Shown piece after piece: positions 47,798-55,783 of a DNA stretch of 64,000 bases. The translations under genes and the position numbers were made by a program. The stretch comes from Hyphomicrobiales bacterium (GTDB lineage Bacteria > Pseudomonadota > Alphaproteobacteria > Rhizobiales > Xanthobacteraceae). Within the stretch, counting starts at the first letter, position 1; each line of letters opens with the position of its first letter. The stretch is from contig JACESF010000004.1 of assembly GCA_013911975.1 (NCBI GenBank), positions 62,001-126,000 of the forward strand. Direction: 5' to 3'. Under the pieces are notes generated by a model, which was given only the letters and a program-made list of their open reading frames with translations, did no database searches and was not told the DNA's origin.

Positions 47798-47979
47798 ATG
47801 GCACGCAACCCTGTTTCGTTGTTCTCAAATCCGCGCCCACGCAGTGCAGCAGATTCCGACCTTCACGGGCTTGAATACCCGCTTTTGGTCCCACTGCAAA
47901 CGCCTGACCGTACAGCAGCTTCCGCTTTTCGCCTCACCGTGGCCGCAACGCCACGACAAGGCGGCAATCATTGGAGCAC

Positions 47980-49125
47980 TTACATAGCCGCCAGATGGAA
48001 CACGTCGTTCCAGGTGGCGAAAACCATCAGCATCAAGACAATGGCCAGCCCGATACGGAAGCCGATGTCCTGCGTGCGCGGGCTGAGAGGGCGTCCCCTC
48101 ACCGCCTCCACAGCGTAAAACAGGAGATGGCCGCCGTCCAAGAGCGGGATCGGAAAGAGGTTAAGCAATCCGATAGACACCGACAAAACCGCCGCCAGCG
48201 ACAGCAGCGCACCGATTCCATGGGTGGCCACCTGGCCCGAAACCTGGGCGATGCGGATGGGGCCGCCCAACTGGTCGGGCGATTCCCGGCCGGAGACCAG
48301 CCCGCCCAGATAGTCGAAGGTGCGGGCCACCACGAACCAGGTCTCCTGCGCGCCCAGCGTCACAGCCTCCACCGGCCCATAGCGGCGCGTTGCCACATCC
48401 GAGGGCGCGAGCGAGCGCGAGATGCCCAGCAGCCCCAGGCGATGGACGTTCCCGAAGGCGTCCTTCATTTCCCGAAGCTCGGGCGTGGCGGTGAGCGTCG
48501 TCTCCACCCCGCCCCGCTCCACGCGGAAGGTCAGCGGCGTGCCGGCATTGGCCCCCACCACCCGCTGCATGTCGGAAAAGCTCTCCACCGGCGCCCCGTC
48601 GATGCTCAGCACGAGGTCGCCGGGCTGGAAACCGGCCCGCTCGGCGGCGCTGGCAGGGTTCACCTGGTCCACGCGCGGGGCCGTCACCTGCCGGCCGAAG
48701 ACCATGAACACCATGGAGAAAATGACGATGGCGAGGATGAAATTGGCGATCGGCCCGGCGGCGACGATGGCGGCGCGCCACGCGAGCGGCTGGAAGAAGA
48801 AGCTCTCGCGCCGCTCCTGCGGGCTCATCTGGGCGAGGCGCTCCTTGTCGGGCGTGCTGGCCGCGTCCTCGTCGCCATAGAATCGCACATAGCCGCCCAG
48901 CGGAACCGCCGACAGGCGCCAGCGGGTGCCGTGCCTGTCGTTGAATCCGAACAGCTCGGGACCGAATCCGAGGGAAAAGGTCAGCACCCGCACGCCGGCC
49001 CGGCGCGCGACCCAGAAATGCCCCAGCTCATGGAAGAAAACCACCAGGGTCAGGACGAACAGGAACGGGATGATGTAACCCAGAAGCGAGGATCCCCACG
49101 CGCCAACACCCGACAAGACGTCCAT
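47980..49125 (-). CDS. rseP: Site-2 zinc metalloprotease RseP
   Basis: The 381-residue inner-membrane protease cleaves anti-sigma factors and signal-peptide remnants. The zinc motif HELGH (His32, Glu33, His36) lies in the first helix; a PDZ-like domain (DQVNPASAAERAGFQPGDLVLSIDGAPVESF) faces the periplasm; the second zinc-site motif is LNLFPIPLLDGGHLL near the end. Its place directly before bamA is conserved and fits an envelope stress role. Confidence 0.96.
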   Translation of the reverse strand: MDVLSGVGAWGSSLLGYIIPFLFVLTLVVFFHELGHFWVARRAGVRVLTFSLGFGPELFGFNDRHGTRWRLSAVPLGGYVRFYGDEDAASTPDKERLAQMSPQERRESFFFQPLAWRAAIVAAGPIANFILAIVIFSMVFMVFGRQVTAPRVDQVNPASAAERAGFQPGDLVLSIDGAPVESFSDMQRVVGANAGTPLTFRVERGGVETTLTATPELREMKDAFGNVHRLGLLGISRSLAPSDVATRRYGPVEAVTLGAQETWFVVARTFDYLGGLVSGRESPDQLGGPIRIAQVSGQVATHGIGALLSLAAVLSVSIGLLNLFPIPLLDGGHLLFYAVEAVRGRPLSPRTQDIGFRIGLAIVLMLMVFATWNDVFHLAAM

Positions 49126-49236
49126 CGATTCGTCCTCATTGGCCGCCCGGCGCCCTCGCTGCCCGGCCGGCTAGACCCCGCGTGACGCTAAGGCAGGACG
49201 CAGCGCCCCGCCAGTCCCGCCGATACCCGCCAGGGA

Positions 49237-50421
49237 TTAAGATGCCTTTGCGGCAAACTTAGGCAAAAGCGACACCGCCACACGCCGCGCGTCCGAATCC
49301 AATGCCAAGGCGTCCGCCACCGATTCGGGCGCGCCCGCGCCCGGCAGGCGCTGGAGCGTCTCCTCCACGATGGCGGCGATGCCCATCAGGCCCGTGCGGC
49401 CCTCCAGGAAGGCGGCCACCGCCACCTCGTTCGCCCCGTTCAGGATGGTGGGCGCGCTCGCGCCCGCCGCCATGGCCGCGATGGCGAGGCGCAAGGCGGG
49501 GAATCGGTCGAGATCGGGCGCCTCGAAGGTCAGCCGGCCCACCTTGGTCAGGTCCAGGCGGCGGCACGAGGTCTCCAGCCGGTCGGGAAAGCCGAGGCAA
49601 TGGGCGATGGGCACGCACATATCCGGCACCGCGAGCCCCGCCACCACCGAGCCGTCGCGGAACGCCACGAGGCCGTGCACCACGGATTCGGGATGCACCA
49701 CCGCTTCCAATTGGTGCGGCGGCAGGGCGAAGAGGTGATGGGCCTCGATCAGCTCCAGGCCCTTGTTCATCAGGGTCGCGGAATCGATGGTGATCTTCGC
49801 GCCCATGGACCAGTTGGGATGGCGCAGCGCGTCCTGCGGCGTCGCCCGGGCGATCTCCTCGCGGGTGGCGAGGCGGAACGGGCCGCCCGAGGCGGTGATG
49901 GTCACCTTCTCCACATGGGCGCGGGGCGCGGCGGAGAGCGCCTGGAAGATGGCGTTGTGCTCGCTGTCCATGGGCAGCAGCTCGGTGCCCGTGCGCGCCG
50001 CCTCGGCCATGAAGAAGGCGCCGGCGGCCACGAGACATTCCTTGTTGGCGAGCGCCACCCGCCGCCCCGGGCCGAAGGCGGCCACCGTGGGGACGAGGCC
50101 GGCGATGCCCGATATGGCGCCCACCACGATGTCGGCGGGGCGGCGCGCGGCGTCGAGCACCGCCTCCGGCCCGGCCCCGCTGGCGATTCCCGTCCCGGCC
50201 AGAAGCTCGGCGAGGCGCGGGCCCTGGCGCGGGTCTGCAATGGCGGCGAACTGCGCGCCGGTCGCCCGCGCCTGCGCGGCCAGGGCGTCCGCGTCGCGGC
50301 CGCCCACCAGCGCCACCACGCGGAAAAGCTCGGGCGCTTCCGCCACCAGCTTCAGGGCGCTGCGGCCCACCGAGCCGGTGGAGCCGAGAAGGGTGAGGCT
50401 GCGGGGGGCGGGGCTGGTCAT
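49237..50421 (-). CDS. dxr: 1-deoxy-D-xylulose 5-phosphate reductoisomerase
   Basis: The 394-residue NADPH enzyme makes methylerythritol 4-phosphate in the non-mevalonate isoprenoid route. Seen are the cofactor loop LLGSTGSVGRSALKL, LANKECLVAAGAFF, the metal and substrate residues in PMDSEHNAIFQAL, TASGGPF, HPNWSMGAKITIDSATLMNKGLELIEAHHLF and a C-terminal domain. ATG at 50421 follows TAGGAG; an upstream ATG at 50436 is less well placed. It starts eight bases after cdsA ends. Confidence 0.96.
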   Translation of the reverse strand: MTSPAPRSLTLLGSTGSVGRSALKLVAEAPELFRVVALVGGRDADALAAQARATGAQFAAIADPRQGPRLAELLAGTGIASGAGPEAVLDAARRPADIVVGAISGIAGLVPTVAAFGPGRRVALANKECLVAAGAFFMAEAARTGTELLPMDSEHNAIFQALSAAPRAHVEKVTITASGGPFRLATREEIARATPQDALRHPNWSMGAKITIDSATLMNKGLELIEAHHLFALPPHQLEAVVHPESVVHGLVAFRDGSVVAGLAVPDMCVPIAHCLGFPDRLETSCRRLDLTKVGRLTFEAPDLDRFPALRLAIAAMAAGASAPTILNGANEVAVAAFLEGRTGLMGIAAIVEETLQRLPGAGAPESVADALALDSDARRVAVSLLPKFAAKAS

Positions 50422-50429
50422 GGGCGCTC

Positions 50430-51239
50430 CTACCATAGCAGGAGCCCCGCCGCAGGCGCGTCCAGGCCGCGCAAGAGCCCCACCGCCACCGCGACCAGCA
50501 CCGCGGCGGTGAACCCGTCCAGCCGGTCCAGCACGCCGCCATGGCCGGGGATGAGACGGCCCGCATCCTTCACGCCGAAGGCGCGCTTGAAGGCCGATTC
50601 GGCGAGGTCCCCCGCTTGCCCGGCCACGCTCAGCACCAGCCCGAGCACCACGGGCGCCGGGCCGACGCGCAGCCCGAAGGCCCACAGGAGGGCGCAGCCC
50701 GCGAACGTGCCGATCAGCGCTCCGCCCAGCGCGCCCGACCAGGTCTTGTTGGGCGACAGGCGCGGCCACAGCTTCGGGCCGCCCAGGGTGCGGCCGACGA
50801 AATAGGCGCCGATGTCCGTGCCCCACACGATGGCATAGAGGAAGAGGATCGCCACGAGGCCGATCCGGTCGTCGCCGCGCAGGACCACGGCGGGCACGCA
50901 GGCCGCCGCCGCCACCAGGATGCCCATGGCCGAGGCGCGGCGGGTGCCGCACAGGAGCGCGCCGCCGAGCGCGGCCACCAGAAGAATGAGGACGGCCCAC
51001 GCCCCCTGCCCCCAGGCGAGCGCGGCCAGGGCGGCGCAGATGGCGATCAGCCCGACTGCGAGATAGGCGAACGGGCGGGCGAGCCGCGCCACATGGCTCC
51101 ATTCATAGAGGACCGCCGCCGCAGCCACGAGCCAGAGCAGCACGAACGGCACGCCGCCCCACACGGTGACGCCCAGCACCACGGGAATCATGATGAGGGC
51201 GGAAACGGTGCGCCGCGCGAGGTCCGGGCCGATGGTCAC
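50430..51239 (-). CDS. cdsA: Phosphatidate cytidylyltransferase CdsA
   Basis: This 269-residue membrane enzyme makes CDP-diacylglycerol for phospholipid synthesis. It has about eight helices and the C-terminal CDS signature: [17 protein letters not shown], then [28 protein letters not shown] with the metal-binding Asp residues. The start is GTG at 51239, overlapping the uppS stop by four bases (GTGA); the reading frame is open further upstream but that part is antisense-like Arg/Pro sequence. Confidence 0.94.
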   Translation of the reverse strand: MTIGPDLARRTVSALIMIPVVLGVTVWGGVPFVLLWLVAAAAVLYEWSHVARLARPFAYLAVGLIAICAALAALAWGQGAWAVLILLVAALGGALLCGTRRASAMGILVAAAACVPAVVLRGDDRIGLVAILFLYAIVWGTDIGAYFVGRTLGGPKLWPRLSPNKTWSGALGGALIGTFAGCALLWAFGLRVGPAPVVLGLVLSVAGQAGDLAESAFKRAFGVKDAGRLIPGHGGVLDRLDGFTAAVLVAVAVGLLRGLDAPAAGLLLW

Positions 51240-52006
51240 GAGCGGGCGCTGCCCGCCTGGGCGGTCACGCCGCCGAACCGGCGCTCGCGCCGGGCAAACT
51301 CGTCGATGGCGCCCTGGAGGGCCGCCTGGTCGAAGTCGGGCCAGTGGATGGGCAGGAACACGAATTCCGAATAGGCCGCCTGCCACAGGAGGAAGTTGGA
51401 CAGGCGCTGCTCGCCGCTGGTGCGCACGATGAGGTCCGGGTCCGGGATGCCCGCCGTGTCCAATTGGCCGCTGATGCGGTCCATGGTGATGTCTTCCGGC
51501 CGCAGCGTGCCGGCCGCCACTTCCGCCGCGAGGCGGGCGGCGGCGGCGGCGATCTCCTGCCGCGCGCCGTAATTGAAGGCGACCACCAGCGTCAGCCCGG
51601 TATTGGCCTTGGTGAGATTCTCCGCCTCGTCCAGGAGCAGAGCGATCTCCTTGGGCAGCGAGGCCCGCTCGCCGATGATGCGGACCCGCACATTGTGGCC
51701 GTGCAGCTCCGCGAGGTCGTGCCGCACGAAGCGCTTCAGCAGGCCCATCAGCTCGGAGACCTCCTGGGCGGGCCGCGACCAGTTCTCGGAGGAAAAGCTG
51801 TAGATGGTGAGATAGCGGATGCCCATTTCCCGGGCGGCGCGCACGCAGCGGCGCAGCGCCTCCAGGCCCCGGCGATGACCCTCGAAGCGCGGCAGGTTCC
51901 GCGCCGTCGCCCAGCGCCCGTTCCCATCCATGATCACGCCGATATGGACGGGAACGCAGGCGGGAGCCACCGCCTTCGTCGCTGAGGCTCCCTCGCGCGT
52001 GGCCAT
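51236..52006 (-). CDS. uppS: Isoprenyl transferase (undecaprenyl diphosphate synthase)
   Basis: The 256-residue cis-prenyltransferase makes the C55 carrier lipid for peptidoglycan and O-antigen. Catalytic Asp27 lies in [41 protein letters not shown] and [19 protein letters not shown] follow in family order. A non-conserved N-terminal extension of about 18 residues ([15 protein letters not shown]) precedes the core. It is translationally coupled to cdsA. Confidence 0.96.
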   Translation of the reverse strand: MATREGASATKAVAPACVPVHIGVIMDGNGRWATARNLPRFEGHRRGLEALRRCVRAAREMGIRYLTIYSFSSENWSRPAQEVSELMGLLKRFVRHDLAELHGHNVRVRIIGERASLPKEIALLLDEAENLTKANTGLTLVVAFNYGARQEIAAAAARLAAEVAAGTLRPEDITMDRISGQLDTAGIPDPDLIVRTSGEQRLSNFLLWQAAYSEFVFLPIHWPDFDQAALQGAIDEFARRERRFGGVTAQAGSARS

Positions 52007-52030
52007 GTCGTTATCCCCCGATGGACCCCC

Positions 52031-52594
52031 TCAGACCGAGAGGATCTCCTTTTCCTTATGGGCCAGGGCCTGATCCACTTCGCCGATGATCTCGTCGGTG
52101 GCCTTCTGGACCTGGGTGGTCAGGCGCTCCACATCGTCGGCACCCATGGCGCCGTCCTTTTCCAGCTTCTTCAGCAGGTCCATGCCGTCGCGGCGCACAT
52201 GGCGCACGGAGACGCGGGCGGCCTCGGCATATTTGTGGGCGACCTTCACCATCTCCTGGCGCCGCTCCTGGTTCAGCTCGGGGATGCGGATGCGCATCAC
52301 CTGGCCTTCCGTATTGGGGTTCAGGCCGAGATTGCTGTCGCGGATCGCCCGCTCCACCGCCGAGACCATGCCGCGGTCCCACACCTGCACGGAGAGCATG
52401 CGCGGCTCCGGCACGGAGACGGTGGCCACCTGGTTGAGGGGCATGTGGGTGCCGTAGGCGTCCACCTGGATCGGCTCCAGGAGGCTCGCGGACGCGCGCC
52501 CGGTGCGCAGCCCGCCCAGTTCGGTCTTGAGAACGCCGACCGCTCCCTGCATGCGGCGCTTCAGGTCGGCAAGATCGAATCCATCGACGGACAT
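52031..52594 (-). CDS. frr: Ribosome recycling factor
   Basis: The 187-residue protein splits post-termination ribosomes together with EF-G. It has the RRF pattern [27 protein letters not shown] near the N-terminus and [19 protein letters not shown] near the C-terminus, a two-domain long-helix fold of normal length. It lies 24 bases before uppS and 150 bases after pyrH, the latter gap containing two strong hairpins. Confidence 0.97.
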   Translation of the reverse strand: MSVDGFDLADLKRRMQGAVGVLKTELGGLRTGRASASLLEPIQVDAYGTHMPLNQVATVSVPEPRMLSVQVWDRGMVSAVERAIRDSNLGLNPNTEGQVMRIRIPELNQERRQEMVKVAHKYAEAARVSVRHVRRDGMDLLKKLEKDGAMGADDVERLTTQVQKATDEIIGEVDQALAHKEKEILSV

Positions 52595-52669
52595 ATCAGA
52601 CCTCTGTTCTTGTTCCGGCCCATGCCGTCCGAGGCCCGGGCCGCCGCCGTCCGGCGGGTGTCGCCAGAG

Positions 52670-52737
52670 CGGGTTCGCCGGCCGGACCGGCGAACCCGTC
52701 TCCAAGTCATCGGTAGAGGGCGCGTGAAGCGCCCTCT
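52670..52737 (-). other. Two consecutive strong hairpins between pyrH and frr
   Basis: CGGGTTCGCCGG (52670-52681) pairs with CCGGCGAACCCG (52687-52698), a 12-bp stem with a 5-base loop; AGAGGGCGC (52715-52723) pairs with GCGCCCTCT (52729-52737), 9 bp with a 5-base loop. Neither has a T-run on the minus strand. They could attenuate transcription or protect or process the mRNA. Confidence 0.75.
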
Positions 52738-52744
52738 GGAAACG

Positions 52745-53461
52745 TCAGGGCGCGACCACGGTGACGCGGCCCTCGCCCTTGGCGGCCGCGACGATCGCTC
52801 CCGGCTCCCGGATCGAAAACACGATTATCGGCAACGCCGCTTCGCGGGCAAGCGCGAACGCCGCCGCGTCCATGACCTTCAGGTCATAGGCCAGCGCCTG
52901 GTCGTGCGTGAGCCGCTCGTAGCGGGTGGCCGTGGGATCGGTCTTCGGGTCGGCGGTGTAGACGCCGTCCACGTTGGTGGCCTTGAGCACCGCGTCGCAA
53001 TCCAGCTCCGCCGCGCGCAGCACCGCCCCGGTGTCGGTGGTGAAGTAGGGATTGCCGGTGCCGCCCGCGAGCAGCACGATGCGGCCGCGCCGCAGGTGCC
53101 GCGTGGCGGGCTGGCGGGCATAGGGCTCGCACACGGTCGGCATGGGAATGGCCGACATGGTGCGGGCCGGCTCGCCCGCCGCCTCGACCGCCTGCTCCAG
53201 GGCGAGGCAGTTCATGACGGTGGCGAGCATGCCCATGTGGTCGGCCGTGGCGCGGTCGAGGTCCTCGCCCGCAACACGCGCGCCGCGCAGGATGTTCCCG
53301 CCGCCCACCACCACCGCCACCTCGCAGCCGAGCGCGCGCGCGGCCACGAGATCACGGGCAATGCGGGCGACCGTCGGCGGATGAAGGCCGAACGGCTCGG
53401 GTCCCATCAAGGCCTCTCCGGAGACCTTGACGAGGATCCTGGGATAGGGAAGGTCGCTCAT
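52745..53461 (-). CDS. pyrH: Uridylate kinase
   Basis: The 238-residue amino-acid-kinase-fold enzyme phosphorylates UMP to UDP. Motifs include [52 protein letters not shown] and [13 protein letters not shown]. It sits 17 bases after tsf in the conserved rpsB-tsf-pyrH-frr series and supplies UTP for the UDP-sugars and CDP-lipids made by neighbouring genes. Confidence 0.97.
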   Translation of the reverse strand: MSDLPYPRILVKVSGEALMGPEPFGLHPPTVARIARDLVAARALGCEVAVVVGGGNILRGARVAGEDLDRATADHMGMLATVMNCLALEQAVEAAGEPARTMSAIPMPTVCEPYARQPATRHLRRGRIVLLAGGTGNPYFTTDTGAVLRAAELDCDAVLKATNVDGVYTADPKTDPTATRYERLTHDQALAYDLKVMDAAAFALAREAALPIIVFSIREPGAIVAAAKGEGRVTVVAP

Positions 53462-53478
53462 GCTCCTCCCCTCCCCGG

Positions 53479-54402
53479 TCAGGACTGGCCCGCCGCGGCG
53501 GCCACTTCCGCCGCGAAGTCGGTCTCTTCCTTCTCGATGCCCTCGCCGAGGACGAAGCGCACGAAGGCCTTGATCTTGATGGGCGCGCCCACCGAGCCTT
53601 CGTTCTCCTTCAGCACCTGGGAGACCGACTTGGAGCCGTCATGCACAAAGGGCTGCTCCAGCAGCGTCACTTCCTTGAAGAAGGTCTTCATGCCGCTCTC
53701 GGCGATCTTGTCCTGCACGTTGGCAGGCTTGCCCTGGTGCTTCTCCAGCAGGATGGCCTTCTCGCGGGCGATGGTCTCGGCCGGGATCTCGGAGGAATCG
53801 AGGGCGAGCGGGCTCAGCGCCGCGACATGCATGGCGATCTGGCGGCCGAGCACGGAGAGCTTCTCCACGTCGCCGGCCGATTCCAGGGCCACGAGCACGC
53901 CGATGCGGCCCATGCCGTCGGCCACCGCGCCGTGGACGTAGGACGCGATCACGCCCTTCTCCACGTCGAGCTTCACCGAGCGGCGCAGGTTCATGTTCTC
54001 GCCGATGGTGGCGATGAGCGAGGCGAGGCGCTCCTTCACCGTCACGCTCTCGCCGGGGAAGTGGGCATCCGCCACCGCCTCGATGGTGCCGTCGGTGTTG
54101 AGGGCGATCTTCGCGGTCTCGCGCACGAACGCCTGGAAGTCGACGTTGCGGGCGACGAAGTCGGTCTCGGCGTTCACCTCGACGGCGACCGCGTGGTGGC
54201 CGGAGGATTCCACGGCCACGAGGCCCTCGGCGGCGGTGCGGCCGGCCTTCTTGGCGGCCTTGGCGAGGCCCTTCTTGCGCAGCCAGTCGATGGCGGCCTC
54301 GATGTCGCCGTTGGTCTCGGTGAGGGCGGCCTTGCAGTCCATCATGCCGGCGCCAGTCTTGTCGCGCAGCTCCTTCACCAGTCCTGCCGTGATCGCGGCC
54401 AT
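53479..54402 (-). CDS. tsf: Elongation factor Ts
   Basis: The 307-residue nucleotide exchange factor for EF-Tu begins with the UBA-like domain ([26 protein letters not shown]), then the conserved core [18 protein letters not shown] that contacts EF-Tu, the coiled-coil and a C-terminal module. Normal length for alphaproteobacteria. The 104-base gap from rpsB contains strong hairpins. Confidence 0.97.
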   Translation of the reverse strand: MAAITAGLVKELRDKTGAGMMDCKAALTETNGDIEAAIDWLRKKGLAKAAKKAGRTAAEGLVAVESSGHHAVAVEVNAETDFVARNVDFQAFVRETAKIALNTDGTIEAVADAHFPGESVTVKERLASLIATIGENMNLRRSVKLDVEKGVIASYVHGAVADGMGRIGVLVALESAGDVEKLSVLGRQIAMHVAALSPLALDSSEIPAETIAREKAILLEKHQGKPANVQDKIAESGMKTFFKEVTLLEQPFVHDGSKSVSQVLKENEGSVGAPIKIKAFVRFVLGEGIEKEETDFAAEVAAAAGQS

Positions 54403-54431
54403 TGTCCTAATCCTTCTTCTTCTCGCACCAC

Positions 54432-54476
54432 GGCCGGCTGCGGGTTTCCCGAGCCGGCCGCCGGGGCGGATGCCCC
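54432..54476 (-). other. Hairpins in the rpsB-tsf gap
   Basis: GGCCGGCT (54432-54439) pairs with AGCCGGCC (54452-54459) and continues inward as CGGG/CCCG around TTT; GGGGC (54463-54467) pairs with GCCCC (54472-54476). No T-run follows in the direction of transcription. An attenuator between rpsB and tsf is known in E. coli; this may be its counterpart. Confidence 0.7.
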
Positions 54477-54506
54477 TACTTCACAAATTCAAGGTCCGCG
54501 GGAGGA

Positions 54507-55511
54507 TCACTCCACCTCGGCGGACGCCTCTTTCGCCTGGGCGATCCAGCCGTCCACGCGGCCGGGCAGACCCACTTCCTCGCCGATCAGATGCGCGTCA
54601 TGGGCATCGAGAACGGCGATCTGGTCGAGGTGGAAGATGCCGAGGTCGTTGAGCTTCTGCTCGATCTCGGGGCTCACGCCCGCCAGCTTCTTCAGGTCGT
54701 CGGCAACGCCGCGCGGGCCGGACAGGGGCTCGAACGAGGTCCAGATGCTGACCTCCTCGGCCGGCAGGTCGCCGAGCAGCGGGGCCTCGGCCTCGCCGAT
54801 ATCGCCGAAGTCGCCGGCGCCGCGCGAGATGCCGTCGATGGCGGCGCGGGCCACCAGCTCGCAATAGAGCTGGATCGCGCGGCCGGCATCGTCATTGCCG
54901 GGAACCGGGAAGGCGATGCCGTCCGGATCGCAATTGGTGTCGAGGATGGCCGCCACCGGGATGCCGAGGCGCTGGGCCTCCTTCACGGCGATGTCTTCCT
55001 TGTTCGTGTCGATCACGAACAGCAGGTCGGGCAGGCCGCCCATGTCGCGGATGCCGCCGAGGGCGCGCTCGAGCTTGTCCTTTTCACGGGACAGCGTGAG
55101 GCGCTCCTTCTTGGTGTAGCCGGAGCCCTGCTCCGGACCCGCCAGCATCTCTTCCAGCTTCTTCAGCCGGGCGATGGAATTGGAGATGGTCTTCCAGTTG
55201 GTCAGCATGCCGCCGAGCCAGCGGGAATTCACGAAATACTGGGCCGAGCGACGGGCGGCGTCCGCCACATGCTCCTGCGCCTGGCGCTTGGTGCCGACGA
55301 ACAGGACGCGGCCGCCATTGGCCACCGTGTCGGACACGGCCTGGAGCGCGCGATGCAGCGCGGGCACGGTCTGCGACAGGTCGAGGATGTGGATGTTGTT
55401 GCGCACGCCGAAGATGTACGGGGCCATCTTGGGGTTCCAGCGGTGAGACTGGTGACCAAAGTGCACGCCAGCTTCGAGAAGCTGACGCATCGAATAATCG
55501 GGAAGCGCCAT
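54507..55511 (-). CDS. rpsB: 30S ribosomal protein S2, with C-terminal extension
   Basis: The 334-residue protein is longer than the usual 240-260 residue S2. Residues 1-230 are standard ([53 protein letters not shown]). The extra 90 or so include an acidic linker and a helix-hairpin-helix-like module ([31 protein letters not shown]) resembling those that follow other ribosomal proteins in Hyphomicrobiales. First gene of the long operon, with a good promoter about 100 bases upstream. Confidence 0.96.
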   Translation of the reverse strand: MALPDYSMRQLLEAGVHFGHQSHRWNPKMAPYIFGVRNNIHILDLSQTVPALHRALQAVSDTVANGGRVLFVGTKRQAQEHVADAARRSAQYFVNSRWLGGMLTNWKTISNSIARLKKLEEMLAGPEQGSGYTKKERLTLSREKDKLERALGGIRDMGGLPDLLFVIDTNKEDIAVKEAQRLGIPVAAILDTNCDPDGIAFPVPGNDDAGRAIQLYCELVARAAIDGISRGAGDFGDIGEAEAPLLGDLPAEEVSIWTSFEPLSGPRGVADDLKKLAGVSPEIEQKLNDLGIFHLDQIAVLDAHDAHLIGEEVGLPGRVDGWIAQAKEASAEVE

Positions 55512-55615
55512 TTCAGTTATCTCCGGTTGAGCCTCCGCGGACGTACCCTCGCCCCAAAGGACGACGGGCACCGGATGGCCGAGATCGGCCGATGTCCGCG
55601 TGCGGAATGGCGCGG

Positions 55616-55644
55616 CTTATAGGCGAAGGGCCCTCAAGAGGCAA
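55616..55644 (-). promoter_or_regulatory. Promoter of the rpsB operon
   Basis: On the minus strand TTGCCT (55644-55639) and TATAAG (55621-55616) are separated by exactly 17 bases, a good sigma-70-type match, about 105 bases upstream of the rpsB start. Confidence 0.6.
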
Positions 55645-55680
55645 GGCCGCACGCGACCATACCCTTGCGGAGCCAGCGGA

Positions 55681-55735
55681 CCTTGGGATCCAAGGCACCG
55701 CCGCCGCGCCAATATGAACAAATTGAAAGGTTCAT
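55681..55735. promoter_or_regulatory. Two palindromes upstream of the sedolisin gene
   Basis: CCTTGG-GAT-CCAAGG (55681-55695) and ATGAAC/GTTCAT around ten bases (55714-55735) lie 50-100 bases before the sedolisin start, in an AT-rich patch. They look like operator half-sites; TTGAAA (55723-55728) inside the second could be a -35, but I find no convincing -10. Confidence 0.4.
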
Positions 55736-55783
55736 TTGCGGCGGAATGGAGTCATAGTGCCGGCATTTCCGGGGGAACGGACC

